The notes below the pieces were generated by a model. The model had not been told where the DNA came from, ran no database searches, and worked only from the letters and a program-made list of their open reading frames with translations. The translations under genes were made by a program, and so were the position numbers. DNA of 64,000 bases from Saccharina japonica (taxonomy: Eukaryota > Sar > Phaeophyceae > Laminariales > Laminariaceae): the NCBI GenBank assembly GCA_008828725.1, contig MEHQ01003351.1, positions 118,969 to 182,968 of the forward strand, given 5' to 3'. Below, piece after piece: positions 23,519-35,999 of the stretch (positions are counted from its first letter, which is position 1; every line of letters starts with the position of its first letter).

Positions 23519-23910
23519 TCGGCCCTAATCGCTATACTTAGTCGCAGATTGCCTTTCATTTTTTGTGGATATCTAAGCCTTTGGAATATACTTCGAAGTA
23601 TTGCTTTACGATTTCCGTCAGGAGTGTAGCCGTAATCGCATACTGCCTTTCTTTGTCGCCCATTGCCTTGATGTCTTGTGATTAGTTTTAGCCGAAATGC
23701 CTTGTTTTAATATTTCCTTAGGGGCAGCCTTAGTCGGCATACTTCCTCTGTCGCAGATTGCCTTAATTGTTGATCTGTGGTTAAGCCTCACGAATAACTT
23801 CTACTGCTTGAGATTGCCTTTAGGGTACCCCTAATCGCGTTCTGCCTTTGTCGCATATTGACTTATTTTTTTTTGTGGCTAATAAAAATTGTGTTAGTAT
23901 CGCAATTGAA
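23500..23910. repeat. Dispersed tcgcagattgcctt motif repeats
   Basis: The motif recurs irregularly here and again at 27290-27500, spaced by 40-80 bases. It abuts the end of the EH gene. Confidence 0.5.
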
Positions 23911-24129
23911 TGAGTAACATTCGCGTTGCTAGTCTCCGGTCTTCCCCTTAACTTAAAAAAAAGGTGTTGAGAAAGGGCCGCATTATTATCGACCAAGTAG
24001 TAAGTGTTGTCCAATGTGTTACCAGTAGTATCGCAATCGATTGAGTATCATCCGCGTTGCTTGTCTCCAGTCTCAATCTATCGTAAGAGAAGCTTGTTGT
24101 TAATCAGAGTGTTGGAGGTGCTGATCGCG

Positions 24130-24529
24130 GTTCAAGCGGGAGCTGTATGATATGGAGGATGTCCCGTTTACTCTAAATGTGCGCATGCTAAAGGCCGCGA
24201 GGTGATGGAGACACTGCTGTACAGGTGTGTGACGTGGACCCTTGTCCAGGAGCACTTTGCTGAGCTCCGAACGGCACACCACAACTTCCTCATACGTACG
24301 GACCATTAGTTTCCATCGCCGACAACGCATCGACCATCTTATCATGTCGGCTCTCAAGAAGGCACAATGCGTGAGCGTTGAGATGACCATCCGCAAACGA
24401 CGCCTCCTCTTAGCGGTGTTCGTCAGCTCCAAGCAAGATAGTCAAAACACACCCAGAGACAAGCTATGGTTTGATGATTCAAGTCGTTTATTAGGGGTAC
24501 GAATAGCAGGAAGTGAGGCCGTGTCTTAA
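24130..24529 (+). pseudogene. LINE-type reverse-transcriptase polyprotein tail, decayed
   Basis: Peptides RELYDMEDVPFTLNVRMLKA, METLLYRCVTWTLVQEHFAE, LRTAHHNFLIRTD and VEMTIRKRRLLLAVF occur in order in changing frames. They match the well-known tail of non-LTR retrotransposon ORFs. At least two frame breaks and one stop are present, so it is dead. Confidence 0.7.
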
Positions 24530-26390
24530 CTCCATTCGATAGCTTGGAATGGCTGGAACGGAACGAGACTATTCGCGTTCGTTCGTTCCATTCCATGCTG
24601 TTTTTGCGGTTTGTGTCCGATCGAATTTTTAGGCACCCGATCCTGGAACAGGCCGCAACAGAAAGTAACCCATGAAATTTGCCTCGGGACTGTGCAGCTG
24701 GACTCTAGGACAGGGGTACCGTCACGTAGGCAGCGAGTGCTCCTGGTACAAAGGATAGCTTCACACGCAAATAGAGCGCCTGGCATGCCTCAGACCAAGC
24801 AGTGCTAGCCGTCCAAGTGGCACCCTCGGGACAAATCTAGAAGTTATGATATCGCCGTCGCGGCTCGACGAGGTATCCTGGTGCTTCTGTGAACATCGGT
24901 CCAGCGTTTTTGCTAGATATCTATCGCCACAGTCTCGTTCGCCACCCGAATTTTTCCCTCGTGAGCCTTCTGTACAGGCCATGGCCGTATCGCGTGGCTC
25001 CTACCGCAGGCGAGACCTGTGGCGTCTGCACGTGCTCCATCGCGTGCTCCCATGTCATATCATTTGCCTCATGCCCTCGTGGGCCTCCCAGCAAATGTCG
25101 CAACCAGTTGCAACATTCCAGCACCAATCAACTGCCGTAAATCTCGTTCCAAGTGGGCCGTTCGGTTCTGCTGAACAAGGATTACTGTTTTGACACATGC
25201 GCTTCCTCTTTACAAATGTACGGACAGCTTGGAACGCTTGGAATCTGTTCGGTGTTTTTGTTTCTCGATATCCAATCAGCACCACTTTTTCAGGCAAATA
25301 ATTTCACGTTCGTTCCGTTCCAATGCCCGCGAAGTGAAGTTAAGACACGCTGAACAGTGTGCTGTCGTCACATATATATGCACGCCAGTCGTCAAGATCC
25401 ACATAATCCTGCAACACATCATAAATCCTGAATCGTCATGTAACTGTTGAAAACTAAGAGCATCCACGAACATGAGAAAGGCCGTACAGCGCACGACCAA
25501 TGAGCGGCTGGGGAAGGTGTGAAAATGATAGTTGGGAAATGAAATCACTTGCATTTTGGGTGGGCGGTCCGGACCGTATGATCCGAAAAAATAATACGTG
25601 CAATCAAAGTGATCCGCACGCACAATGAACAAACATACGTACGCACCTGGAAAATCAGCCAAAAACGTAAAATAATCTCTCGGATACGCTGTACGCAGAT
25701 AGATACGGTACGCAGATAGATGCAGTGCGATAAAATACCAGGTGCGTATAAAGTAGCGGTGCCATCATCAGGCATGAGCTTTGCTCGTCAGATAGGCTCT
25801 CTCGGAGGGTGGATGTCACATGCACGCGGGAGGAGAGAACACTCAGCACAGCGACTGACTTCTTGACGTGGGTCAAGCTTTTTTTGTGTTTTTATCGGGG
25901 GAGGTGTGGTTATTACCGCAGCCATTCCTACTACTATGCACGTTGTATTTGGAGGTGATGCGGTGTCTGATTCTTCCTTGTCCCCCCCCTCTACCGCTCT
26001 TCTTGGTACCACTCCGTCCCGAAATATAATAAATGTATTGAAATTAATACGTAACTACATAAAAAAGTTCCTATATTACGGGACAGAGCTGTATGTGCAA
26101 TGCAGCAGCTATGATACCGAGCGGTCTGGATACCTGCCCTCTACCTGCCTCTACTGCTCATTGTTGTTGGCATAAAATAAGCAGCGTTTGAACTGCCTCA
26201 GGTATTGGTATGCTCTGCCTGTGTTCTGTGTGCTATACGCCAGCGCCAAACTTACAGCCGGTATAACCCAAGCGTCGGAAGCCACGCTGGCTGCCTCTGG
26301 TCTGGCGGCGACGCGCCGAGTGCGCTCGAGTCGACCTGTCTTGGTATTATTTTGAAATTTGACACAACGAAGCATCCGAGCGTTGACGTA
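24530..26390. other. Intergenic stretch, mid-GC, unassigned
   Basis: Many short open frames on both strands but no paired splice sites or recognised motif. gttcgttcc-rich segments at 24560 and 25300 may be ends of an old element. Confidence 0.3.
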
Positions 26391-26393
26391 CAG

Positions 26394-26556
26394 CAGTACA
26401 AGAGGACACCTAATAAGAAACAGGCTAATGAGGATTTAGAGGAAAATAAGAAATTCGGGAGTCGTTATCTTGAAATCAGTGTAGAAAGCACCCTCTCGCA
26501 AATACCAAATCGAGCCTGGACCATATTCCTTGTTTCTTATTAGGTGTCCTGTACTG
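26394..26556. mobile_element. MITE with near-perfect terminal inverted repeats
   Basis: The left end cagtacaagaggacacctaa and the right end ttaggtgtcctgtactg are inverted repeats of about 28 bases. The interior matches 16896-17085. Confidence 0.75.
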
Positions 26557-27044
26557 TACTACTGCTGTTGTGCTGCTGCTGCTGTGATATGTACTCATAC
26601 ACGTGGCGAGGCGTTGCATGTAGTCATACCCGTGGCGCGACCTTCGCAGCTCCCAGATCATCACAACCCCCCTTCCCCCTGCGCAAACTATATTCATCAC
26701 ATGTTTGCGTGCTGATCTGCTCTGTTCGCGCTGTTGTCCTCGGCGTGTCGCGCACACCCCACCTCTGTTGTTGATACTCGGCCGAGGCCCATGGTGTGTG
26801 CTTGGCTGTCGAGGCGTGCAAAAACTGTCGCGACGCCGCTGCTGTAAGCCAAGAACGGGCTTTGAGGGTCGAGGGGACAAGGGGGTACCCGTGGTATGAT
26901 GAGAGGGGGTCACTTTTCTGTCACGCTGATTGACTTGAAAACTGGGGCCACTTTTGTCACGCCTATTATCTTGAAAATCGGGAACACGTTTGGAATTTTG
27001 CTTTCTGAGTCTCCGGTCCCAAGGACCGGAGAAAAGAACAGGGC

Positions 27045-27235
27045 TCTCAATGGATCATAACCCGACCTGCGGGTTGGGTCACAATGTCTTCAACATGTAT
27101 GTCACGGGTCGGGTCGGGTCGGGTCAGGAGGTTTTTCAAATCTCCCGAATCGGGCCAGATAACCCTGACCGGGCCCGACCCGATCCGACCCGGCCCGCGA
27201 GATTTGACCTGACCCGTGAACAGCCCTGCTATTTT
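27045..27235. mobile_element. GGGTC hairpin element, compact copy
   Basis: Inverted gggtc and gaccc arms of about 80 bases flank a short spacer; the right end is gacccgtgaacagccctg. Relatives are at 5905, 33605 and 62945. Confidence 0.65.
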
Positions 27236-28132
27236 GAGTCCTACCTCGTTGTTGAAGATTTTCTATTGGGTAGCCCTAACCGCAGTTACTGACACTGTCG
27301 CAGATTGCCTCAAATTTTTATTTTGGTAATGCCCTAATTTATAGTTGAAGGTTGTCTTTAAGGTGCCCCTATAAAATCGCACACTGCCTCTAACTGTCAC
27401 GGCTTGTTTCGCCTTACTTAGCCGCGTACAGTATCCTTTCTCAGTACCTCAAGCGCTATGAATAATCGCAGAATGCCTTTGACTACTATATAACCTCCCT
27501 TGGGGGTTCTCGATACTCATAATTTCCCCGCGCAAAAACAAATTACTGTTTGTAATGCTACGACACCCGGCCCCCGTTAGGCAAATTCGCCAAAGCCTAC
27601 GATACAACGCCCTTTCTTAAAAACTAATTCATACTAATTCCAAGACATTCATTAGTTTTCACCTTCGAAGGGCACGATATACGATATATATACTCGTAGC
27701 GACCAAAACATCACACCAGGTACCAGGTAGATTTTTGCGTTGCCGCCAATAAATATCGTCTAGGAACAGCGTGAGCGCGAGCAGAAGAGAGAGGTAGATG
27801 TGGTATAAGTCAGTTCGGCTATTATTAATAATAGTGGTAGACGGTTGAGCGTTCGCCTACATGCTGCAGCCGTGCCGCACTCGACTCCTTGCATCGTTAC
27901 TCGTTACTCGGGACACCAATGTACACCACTGCCCAGTCACGCAGTGGCCGTTGCTTGGAATCGATTTCCCATCTGGTCTTTGGCGACGTCAAGCGACTCA
28001 CACTGCCTTACAACCACTAAGGAGTAATGGTACATTATGTGCCCAATCAGAACCCCCCCCCCCACCCCCCAATGGTCAAATGACTAAGGCAAGCAACAAA
28101 ATGAGTACGCGCCCCCCCTCCCCCCCCCCCCC

Positions 28133-28250
28133 TCGAACGGGTTGGCCAATCATAAACACCCCCAAACGAGTTGGCCAATCATAAGGCACCTCCAAACGAG
28201 TTGGCCAACCATAAAACACCTCCAAACGAGTTGGCCAATCATAAAACAGC
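28133..28250. repeat. 30-bp tandem repeat, four units
   Basis: Units of aaacgagttggccaatcata plus ten variable bases are contiguous, with no spacers. The open frames across it are repeat translations. Confidence 0.85.
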
Positions 28251-28259
28251 GAGAACGAA

Positions 28260-29930
28260 CCGCCTCCGGCTGTGTGCACCTGTGTCCTAGCTAAAGCTCG
28301 CTATTCATAGTTACCATCTACAAAAACGGTACTACTGGGGTACATAGTACACAGACTCGCATCGTGGCGATGAGTTCATGTGATAACAACAACATCAGAC
28401 AACCGTACGCGTGTGTTCGACGAGGAAGAAGGGAAACAGCACAGCATCAGCACACAGGCGGCGCCAAACGGGCTTAAAACTTGGCGAGAGGGGGCAAAAT
28501 ATGATGAGCGTTGGCCAATGAACGGCTGGGTGGTGGGGTCGGGGGTTGTTCGTCAGGCATCGTTTAAGGGGGGGAACTCGTAGGTTTGGAGCTTCTGTGT
28601 GCACGCGGACACGTATCATATCATATGTACACACCCGTTTCGAGTGTCGGCGTGGGATCTTAAGAACTGGTCCCACGAATTGGGGGACAAACTACTTGGA
28701 ATTAGTGTGGGACATTTTTTTTGAGTTCTGAATGGGTTATGAAAGCCAAGCTCACTAGAATAAAGGAAAGCTGGCATGCAAATATGATGCAGCCTAAAAT
28801 ACACCTGGTACAGACGATCTGATTTTCCATTTTAGAATCTCCAGTCGATTCTCGACTGGAGAATACATACACCTGGTATGTAAATGTACTACGAATATAT
28901 CTGCGACGTTGTCACTGTGGATTGGCACAGCAACGACAACGATCGATACCTCCGTAGCAGCAGAGAGCTAGAAACGACAAATGGAATGCAAAGCTTAAGT
29001 TAATTGTAAACCATCGCAAGAGGTAGTACACCACACCAACGGCGATAGGCCCTGTGCATGGTACATCAACACAACAAGCGTCGCTCCGAGCATTACTAGC
29101 CGTCGGGAATTCGCGGGCTCAATCAACACGGGAGTTCCAAAACTTCTCGCACGATGTGTGCGTAGCCAAAAACGGCAAAAAAAGGTAAACAACGTGTTTT
29201 GGTTCCAGAACAAACACTGGCGTGCACAGCGGTACTTCGCGTGCGTGTGTATACTCGAGGGGTAAAAAGTGAAGCAAATACAAAATTACCATGTGAAACA
29301 AAACGATAACAGCGTCCAAATAAAAGGGCAGCAGTCAACACTCTCCGCCAACCAAGGTCTACAGCGGGGGGACTCTATGACTCACCAACCAATCAGCGCG
29401 CATGCAAAGGAGGCTCAATTTAATCCTCAATCGAACATGCTCCAAAAAAATGATTAAAATAAAATAATCCAAACGCAACAATGCCGCAACAACAACAACA
29501 AAAAAAGGTTTGTTTCCGCGGGGGTTAACCCCCCCCCCCTATCTTCCCGCGGATGTTAACGTTTTTTTGATGCGCATCTTGTCACTACGCGTACTTTCAA
29601 AAACTGCCCCAACTCGAAAAAAAAAACTTCCTTTAGAAAAACGAGCCTGACGTCACCATCCACTCAGAACTACCTGGTACGTATTTATAAAGCCGAATTT
29701 TCTTTGACAGCAGGAAAGGGGTTAGTAAGTCTAACCTAATCCTTTCTTTTACAACTGGAAAAAAAAAATCCCCCACTAAATGCAAGTAAGTTTGTCTCCC
29801 AAAAAGTGTCTCATGCTTATGGTAAAGGGGGTACGCGATTTTTCTGAGGGTTCTAAGATGAGGATCTCTATACCTCGCACAAAAACTGCCTTTTCCTTCA
29901 GAAAATGGTAATCACCCCACACATGAACAA
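28260..29930. other. Intergenic stretch, no gene seen
   Basis: It has weak open frames, A-rich runs and a short C run at 29528. Nothing with splice support was found. Confidence 0.4.
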
Positions 29931-29937
29931 CGAAAAC

Positions 29938-30233
29938 GACGCGTGCAACGATAGAGGTACGAGCACTTTTTGGCGGAAACGTTTTCTGAATGGACGTGGC
30001 TCCTTAACCCAAAATCGTCAGAATTAAAAAAAAAAACTTTGTGTTGCAAATATTTTCCACTTTATACCTATTAATAGTATGGCTATGGGATTGTTCATCG
30101 GGTATGCCGCACTTTTAGTCTTCTCCAAAATCGTTTTTTTCGGGGGGTGAGGCACATAGAGCTCCTTAATAAGTCACCACCCTCAGAAGGCAAAAACATG
30201 GTACACCTCTACCGTATAGCATTCGTCAAGCTA
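29938..30233. mobile_element. Long-inverted-repeat element, short copy
   Basis: The ends gacgcgtgcaacgatagagg and cctctaccgtatagcattcg are inverted relatives of those at 18590-19212. It lies just beyond the 3' end of the AIG2-like gene. Confidence 0.5.
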
Positions 30234-30397
30234 ACAGAAAAACCCAAATATGATGGGAAGTTGTAGGTACCTCCTCCTCAGCGGATGAGGAAGCCCCGGC
30301 AGCAAGAAATAGCTTGGGCCAAAACTACCCCCTCTACCCGTAGGATGACACGCCTGGCAGCGGCCTTAAAGGGGTTCAAGACGGCAAAAACAAAAAA

Positions 30398-30551
30398 CTA
30401 TGCCGATTCTTCCACGTCAAGCAGCCCTTCCTTTTCAATATGTCGAGCGAACCGCTGCACCATGGCCACGTAATCCGGAACAGGCCCGCTATCACGGAAG
30501 TGCGTCGCGGGTTCCCACGTCCCGTACAACTGGTCCTCCGCGGAGGCATTC
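30398..30551 (-). CDS. AIG2-like gene exon 4 with stop
   Basis: The first base completes the Trp codon (TG+G). The exon encodes DQLYGTWEPATHF and DYVAMVQRFARHIEKEG and ends with TAG. Its 3' splice site directly abuts a minisatellite that fills the preceding intron. Confidence 0.85.
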
Positions 30552-33500
30552 CTGGAAGCGGCGGCCAGTGATCGGTGGGCGGCGGCGTTCAGCGTTCAGT
30601 GATTGGTGGGAAGCGGCGTTCAGCGTTCAGTGATTGGTGGAAGCGGCGCCCAGTCATTGGTGGGGAGAGGCGCTCAGCATTCAGTGGTTGGTGGAAGCGG
30701 TGATCAGTGATTGGTGGAGAGAAGTGTTCGGTGACGGGTGGCAAAGAGGCGGTCGGTGATTGGTGGGGAGCGGCGTTCAGCGCTCAGCGTTCAGTGTTCA
30801 GCGTTCGGGAATTATTGGGAAAGTGGAGTGTCGTTCAGTGATTGGTGGAAGCGGTGTTCAGTGATTGGTGGAGAGCAGTGTACGGTGCCGGGGGTGGAAA
30901 AAAGGCCGTTCAGTGATTGGTGGGAAAGTGAAGTGTCGTTCAGTGATTGGTTGAAGCGGTGTTCAGTGGTTCGTGGAGAATAATATTGTTCAGTGGTTGG
31001 TGCAAGCAGTGTTCAGCGAGTTGTGGGGAGCAGTGCGCGGTGACGGGGGGGAAAGAGGCGTTCAGAGATTGGTGGAGAGCCGCGTTCGAAGGAGTTTTTA
31101 GAAAAACAGCGTTCCGCAAGTGGTGGTGGAAGCGGTGTTGAGTGATTGGTGGCATTGGTACTCAGGTTGTGTTGCCCTAAGCGGTAGGCAGTCAACGGTG
31201 GAAGGCGGTGTTTTATACCGTATCACCCTGGGTGATAAAGTAACCCACCCCTTCGGACGAATAAGTGTCAAAAGCTGACTTTCTCCTCCACGCCATGAGA
31301 GTACAAACACCGAACGATGCATGCGCGCGTCCATGGAAACATCTCGACGAGATTTTCACAATGTCACCATTTTTGTTTGTTTGTACCCCTCTTAGAGAAA
31401 ATCACCCCGGAAAATGATCCCTGTCATGTTGCGTGCTATGAGGTAGTGTTTGTTTGGAACGGGATTCAAGGATTGGTGGAAGCACCGTCCAGAACTCGGT
31501 GGGGAGCGGCGGTCATATTTTGGTGGAAAAAAAGTTTTTTTACCTCAGTAATTTAGGTAAACGCAGAGTTCAGTGATTGGCGGAAACGGCGGTCAACGAG
31601 TGGCTGGGAAGCAGCGTTCAGGGATTGGTGGGGGTGGCCTTCAATGATTGGTCCTTGGTGGAAACAGCGGCCAGTGATTGGTGGAAACGCGGCGTTCAGT
31701 TACTGGCTAGAGTGGTGTTCAGGTACTAGCGACTAGCGGGAAAGTGGCATTTAGTGGTTGGTGGAGGGCGGCGTTCAGGGATTGGTGGAAAAGCAGCTTT
31801 CAGTGGTTGGCGGAAGAGGTGTTCAACGATTGGTGGGAGCGACGGTCAGTGATTGGCGGATAGAAGTTCTTAGTGATTGGTGGAGGCGGCGTCTAGTCAT
31901 ATAGTGGTCGATGAAAGCAACGCTCAGCGATTGCGGGGTCCAGCGAATGGTGAACGTTTCGTTGAATGATGAGGGTGGTTAACAGTACCTCATGGCGTCA
32001 ACCGAGACGCCTTCGCTGCACAATTGAACAGGGACGGGGCCATCCACGCGATGCCGCCCGGACAACAGCAACACCACCACGAGCATCACCACCAACACCA
32101 CCAATAACAACACCAATAACGACCACAACAACAACAGCAACTGCGCAGGAACGCCAATAACAACACCGACACCACCACTATCAGCAAAGAAAGCGACACC
32201 ACCACCGCCAACAACAACGACGACGACAGCAACAACCCCAACGCGCCAACAATAAAAAAAATGAAAAAAAAAACAGCATGCGTTCTCTCACCACACGTAC
32301 GACGTTGCCGTTGTCGTCTTCTCGAGGCTATCAACCTTCACCTCGACATCGACCTTGTGGTAGTCGTCGTCCTCAAAAAGGTCAAAAATTAACTGAACAG
32401 CACAGCACAACACAGTCAGTCACAGCAGTCGGGGCAAACATCGAGACAAACGGGGGGACGGGTGAGAGGCAAAAATATGTCAGGAGACATCACTTTCACC
32501 CCTTGACAGACAGCACGTACGCGTAAATTTTCCTTGACTGACACCAAACTACTAGGTTTTAGTGTGGGACGTTCGGCCCTATATGTACACCGTTGACAGC
32601 GCACGTTTTCTCTTGCTTGACGTGTCTCTTGACATATTCGGTGAGTGGCGTCAGCGGAGGCGGGCCAATCAAGCGAACCGATCAACCAACCACTCGACCA
32701 ACCAACCAACCAACCAACCAATCAATCAATCAATTAATCAATCAACTATGAATTACTTTTCAAGCAACCAATAAAACAAGGCAAACACTAAAATCAAGAA
32801 AAATCAATCAACCACTTAAAAACGAACGAATGAACCAACCAAATCGATCGATCAATCGATCAATCAAATGTTACGGGGGGCCACAGTAAACAGGACCAAA
32901 TATTGTTGGTAAAAATAGAAAATATTTAGGTTTCTGTCTGTGCCGTAGGATCTATGTACCGTGGTCCCCCGTAATAATTAACAAATACCAAAGTAACCAA
33001 AAAATCAAAAACCAACAAATCAATGGGCAATCAATCAATCAACCAACAAATCGATGAGCACGCAACCACTTAACCACCCAACCAACGAACCAACCAAGCC
33101 GAAATGCAAACCAGCTCTCCAACCAACAACACCGCCTTACGTGCGAGCACCTCGACAGAACCACCAAACCGCCCGGAGTACAGACCCCACCCTCACCCTC
33201 TCTCTAGCGTTAAGCCCCTCCATAAACAAGCCTGCCACGGAATCCCCCTCCTTCGGCCGGATGGCCGGGAAAACGTGGTCCGTAATCTGGTAGCGGTGAT
33301 ACCCCGAAAGACACGCCTTCTTGGTGGGAGGAACTCTACCCAGAAGAGCGAACAGAACCTGCATCGGCGGTGACGGTCGGTTGGAGGGGAATTGCTGTTT
33401 CAGAACATCTGCGATCTCCGATTTCAATTGCAAAGAAGCTGTCCGGCTTCAACGAGTAGAGCTGACGACTTGGCCCAGCATGCTTGGACAAAAAGGTTGA

Positions 33501-34672
33501 CAAACAGTCCACACTAACCTCTTCAATTTACCTTCATCCCGACATTTTTTCCCGGGCGGTCAGGGTTAGCGTTAGGTTAGTGTTTAAAATCATCAATATT
33601 CACCGGGCTCTTCATGGGTCATGACCCGTCCTGCGGGCCGGGTCAGTTTTGTTTGTCTTACGGGTCGGGTCGGGTCGGGTCGGGTTTAGTTGGGAGGTTT
33701 TCGTACTCTCACGGGGCGGGGCGGTTCGGGTCACCCTTACCCGCCCCGACCCGACCCGACCCGACCTGAACCTGCGAGGTTTAACCCGACCCGTGAACAG
33801 CCCCGAATATTTCAACTATATTTGTCGATTCTGGCCAATCGTATACAGCCCACACTTCAATGTCAGACATACAACAATACCGCGGAGACACTTACCAGGA
33901 GCTGGGTGACGTTATATAGGTCGGGTCATTGGTATTTGAATGCAGTACCACACTGTCCGAAAATGTAAGGATCGTTTGGGTGCTCATATCGGCATCGAAA
34001 GGTTATTACATTTCCGGACAGCATGGTCAGATGTGCGGTTCTTGTTCCACGAGGCTTACCGTACGTACTCTAGACTGTAGACACAATAGGGTTTCTGACG
34101 TGAGCTCAGGAAACAAAAAAACAAAACAAAGCAGGGGTGATCGACGCGTCCGGATGCGGTCCATTTAAAACCGCCACCATCGCCACCAATATCCCCAACA
34201 CCTAAACCGCCACCACCACCACTACCAACACCACCGCCACCACCACTACAACCACAAACACCATCTCCACCAACACCACCAACTTCATCACCAACTCCAA
34301 CATCACCGAACCCAAAGCCACCACCAATACCATTGCCACTAAAACCCCCACCACCACGACAAACCCCCCAACACCACCACCAACCCAACAGCACCAACAC
34401 CACCCGACGCCAGCACTAAGGCTACTAACACCATCACCAACATCCATCTCCACCACGACACCAACTATCCCTACGGCCACTACCACCACCATCACAGACA
34501 AAACATCACCTTTCACCTTGTCGTTCATGAGAGTCCCGTACACGAACAGAGGCGTGCCCTGTTCACCTCCTGAGGCATCACCCCCAACATCGACCTCAGC
34601 AGTAGCACCATCAGCAGCAGTAGCACCAGCAACCGCAGCAGCAGCAGCTGCGCCGCTTCCCTCCCCTTCCAT
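30398..34672 (-). CDS. AIG2-like gamma-glutamylcyclotransferase-family protein, complete gene
   Basis: Four exons on the - strand (34672-34517, 33358-33197, 32392-32292, 30551-30398) join with consistent phases (0, 0, 2) into 190 residues plus TAG. Residues 1-39 form an Ala/Gly-rich leader. Then come LFVYGTLMNDK (about 42-52) with the family YG(S/T)L signature, LFALLGRVPPTKKACLSGYH, a segment ending VAGLFMEGLNARE, and IFDLFEDDDYHKV. The Glu in the DLFE motif (about residue 113) is at the position of the catalytic Glu of the family. YVW and a C-terminal DYVAMVQRF helix complete the fold. Known relatives cleave gamma-glutamyl peptides or amines to 5-oxoproline; the substrate here cannot be told. 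Start: first ATG in frame. No targeting peptide is obvious. The gene is transcribed toward the EH gene. Confidence 0.85.
30552..31960. repeat. Degenerate minisatellite filling AIG2-gene intron 3
   Basis: About 40 variants of gttcagtgattggtggaagc extend from the splice acceptor of exon 4 across most of the intron. Units vary from 20 to 40 bases. Confidence 0.85.
32292..32392 (-). CDS. AIG2-like gene exon 3
   Basis: 101 bases between the acceptor ctgttcag and the donor gtgaga, leaving phase 2. It encodes IFDLFEDDDYHKVDVEVKV and SYV plus two bases of a Trp codon. It contains the expected catalytic Glu. Confidence 0.85.
32690..33110. repeat. CAAT/CCAA tetranucleotide tract, interrupted by a MITE
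   Basis: Runs of caat and ccaa occupy AIG2 intron 2. A small element with inverted ends ttacggggggccacagta and taccgtggtcccccgtaa is inserted at 32870-32980. Confidence 0.8.
33197..33358 (-). CDS. AIG2-like gene exon 2
   Basis: 54 codons between the acceptor gatgcag and the donor agagagg followed by gtgagg, phase 0 at both ends. It encodes the middle strands of the fold (LSGYHRYQITDHVFPAI). Confidence 0.85.
33605..33815. mobile_element. GGGTC hairpin element in AIG2-gene intron 1
   Basis: The inverted gggtc and gaccc arms and the end gacccgtgaacagcccc are as in 27045-27235. Confidence 0.65.
34160..34480. repeat. (CCA/CAA)n trinucleotide-like tract
   Basis: A long irregular caccac/aacacc stretch in AIG2 intron 1. 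The Val/Gly-rich open frame on the - strand is a repeat translation running off exon 1. Confidence 0.8.
34517..34672 (-). CDS. AIG2-like gene exon 1
   Basis: 52 codons from ATG (complement of 34670-34672) to the donor gacaag followed by gtgaaa. It encodes the Ala/Gly leader and TPLFVYGTLMNDK. The open frame continues a little upstream without an ATG. Confidence 0.8.
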
Positions 34673-34834
34673 CCCCCGACGCTTTCTAGAGCTAGAACCG
34701 GCGGTAAAGGCCACCCGCGACAAGGATAAGCTGTGCCTATTATCGGTCTGAAGTTGTCGGGCGAGCGGTGCCCCTGTGCCACCGCCGCCGAGACTGACGA
34801 AGCCGCCGCTAAGAAAACCTTTTTGGGCGTTACA

Positions 34835-35715
34835 ACAGCGGTTTCGGCGACAGTTTCAAAAGGCGGTTTCAGTGACAGTTTCAAGTTTCAACGGCGGCTT
34901 CAGCGACAGTTTCAACGGCGGTTTCAGCGACAAGTTCAACCAAAAGACTACTAAAAGACCCGTATTTCTGGGCGCGTCAAGGCCTCTGTTGGCCTTACTG
35001 CTAACTAGGTACTAGTTTTAGCGTCGTAGGAGGCGATCAGTCAAGGCGGCCAGTCAAGGCGGTCAGTCAAGGCGGTCAGTCAAGGAAGTCAAACCGCGGT
35101 CTCCTGTTACAGGATCCTTGGTTTCGATGGCGGTTTCAGGGCAGTTTTAACCAAAGACGCTATTGATATACATTCGCAGGAGGCCCGTCTTTTGGACGCG
35201 TCAAGGCCTCTGTTGGCCTTGACGTACTACAGTAGTTCTAGTTTAGGGGGGTGGTAGGTCAAGACGGTCAAGGCGGCGGTCTCCAAATAGGACAGTTCTA
35301 TGTTTCAATTACGGCTTCAGGGACAGTTTTAACCAAAGGCACTACGAGTACTGTATAAATAAATCAAACCATATCCTTTTGGACGCTTCAAGGTCTCTGT
35401 TGACGGTAATGTATCAGTTTTAGACTGGGGGGCGGTCAGTCAAGGCGGTCAAACCGCAGTCTCTCATGATAGCCTTCTTGGTTCAATGGCGGTTTCAGGG
35501 TCAGCTCCAACCAAAGACGCATTTGATATGTAGAAGACCTTCAAGGACACTATGTTGGCCTTGATGTACTAGCTGTACTCGTAACAGTGTAGAGGGCGGC
35601 CAGTCAAGGCGGTTTGACCGCGGTCTCCTATCTCCTATACCCTATACAGCAGTATGAGCATATGAGCATCCTTGGTTTCAATGGCGGTTTCAGCGACAGT
35701 TTCAACGTTTCAACC
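34835..35715. repeat. Tandem array of about 190-bp units, four to five copies
   Basis: Each unit contains ttggtttcgatggcggtttc, a cgtcaaggcctctgttgg segment and an aaggcggtcagtc subrepeat. It starts about 160 bases upstream of the AIG2-like start codon. Confidence 0.75.
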
Positions 35716-35999
35716 GCGGTGGGGGTTGGTGGTTGGTGGGTTTCATGTTTGATAAAGGAGCAGTGTGTGTTGTCTTCACGATTGAACCGTTATTTCTATA
35801 CTATGTCCATAAAAAAGAGGGTAATACCCCATGGTTCTAAACACCCAATCATTACGACTGCTGTAGGTCAGTACACCCAGTGTCCGTCCTGATTTCCTTA
35901 TCCTAGGTACTACTCGTAGGTAGGATGGATGGTATTATACTAATTCTGTGGTCATAGAAGCAGTATTTGTTTTCGAAGTATTGTGTTACTTGTTAACTA

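Noticed and set aside
24982-25140. Cys-rich + frame (GETCGVCTCSIACSHVISF)
   Set aside because: Cys spacing fits no finger type I can name and neither strand has splice support.
27825-27900. tRNA-like stretch with A-box- and B-box-like words (tagtggtagac, actcgactcc)
   Set aside because: The arms do not pair into a cloverleaf by eye; at most a degraded tRNA-derived piece.
34202-34516. Extension of the AIG2 exon 1 frame into a Val/Gly-rich tail
   Set aside because: It is a read-through into a CCA repeat; the donor at 34516 joins in phase to a conserved second exon.
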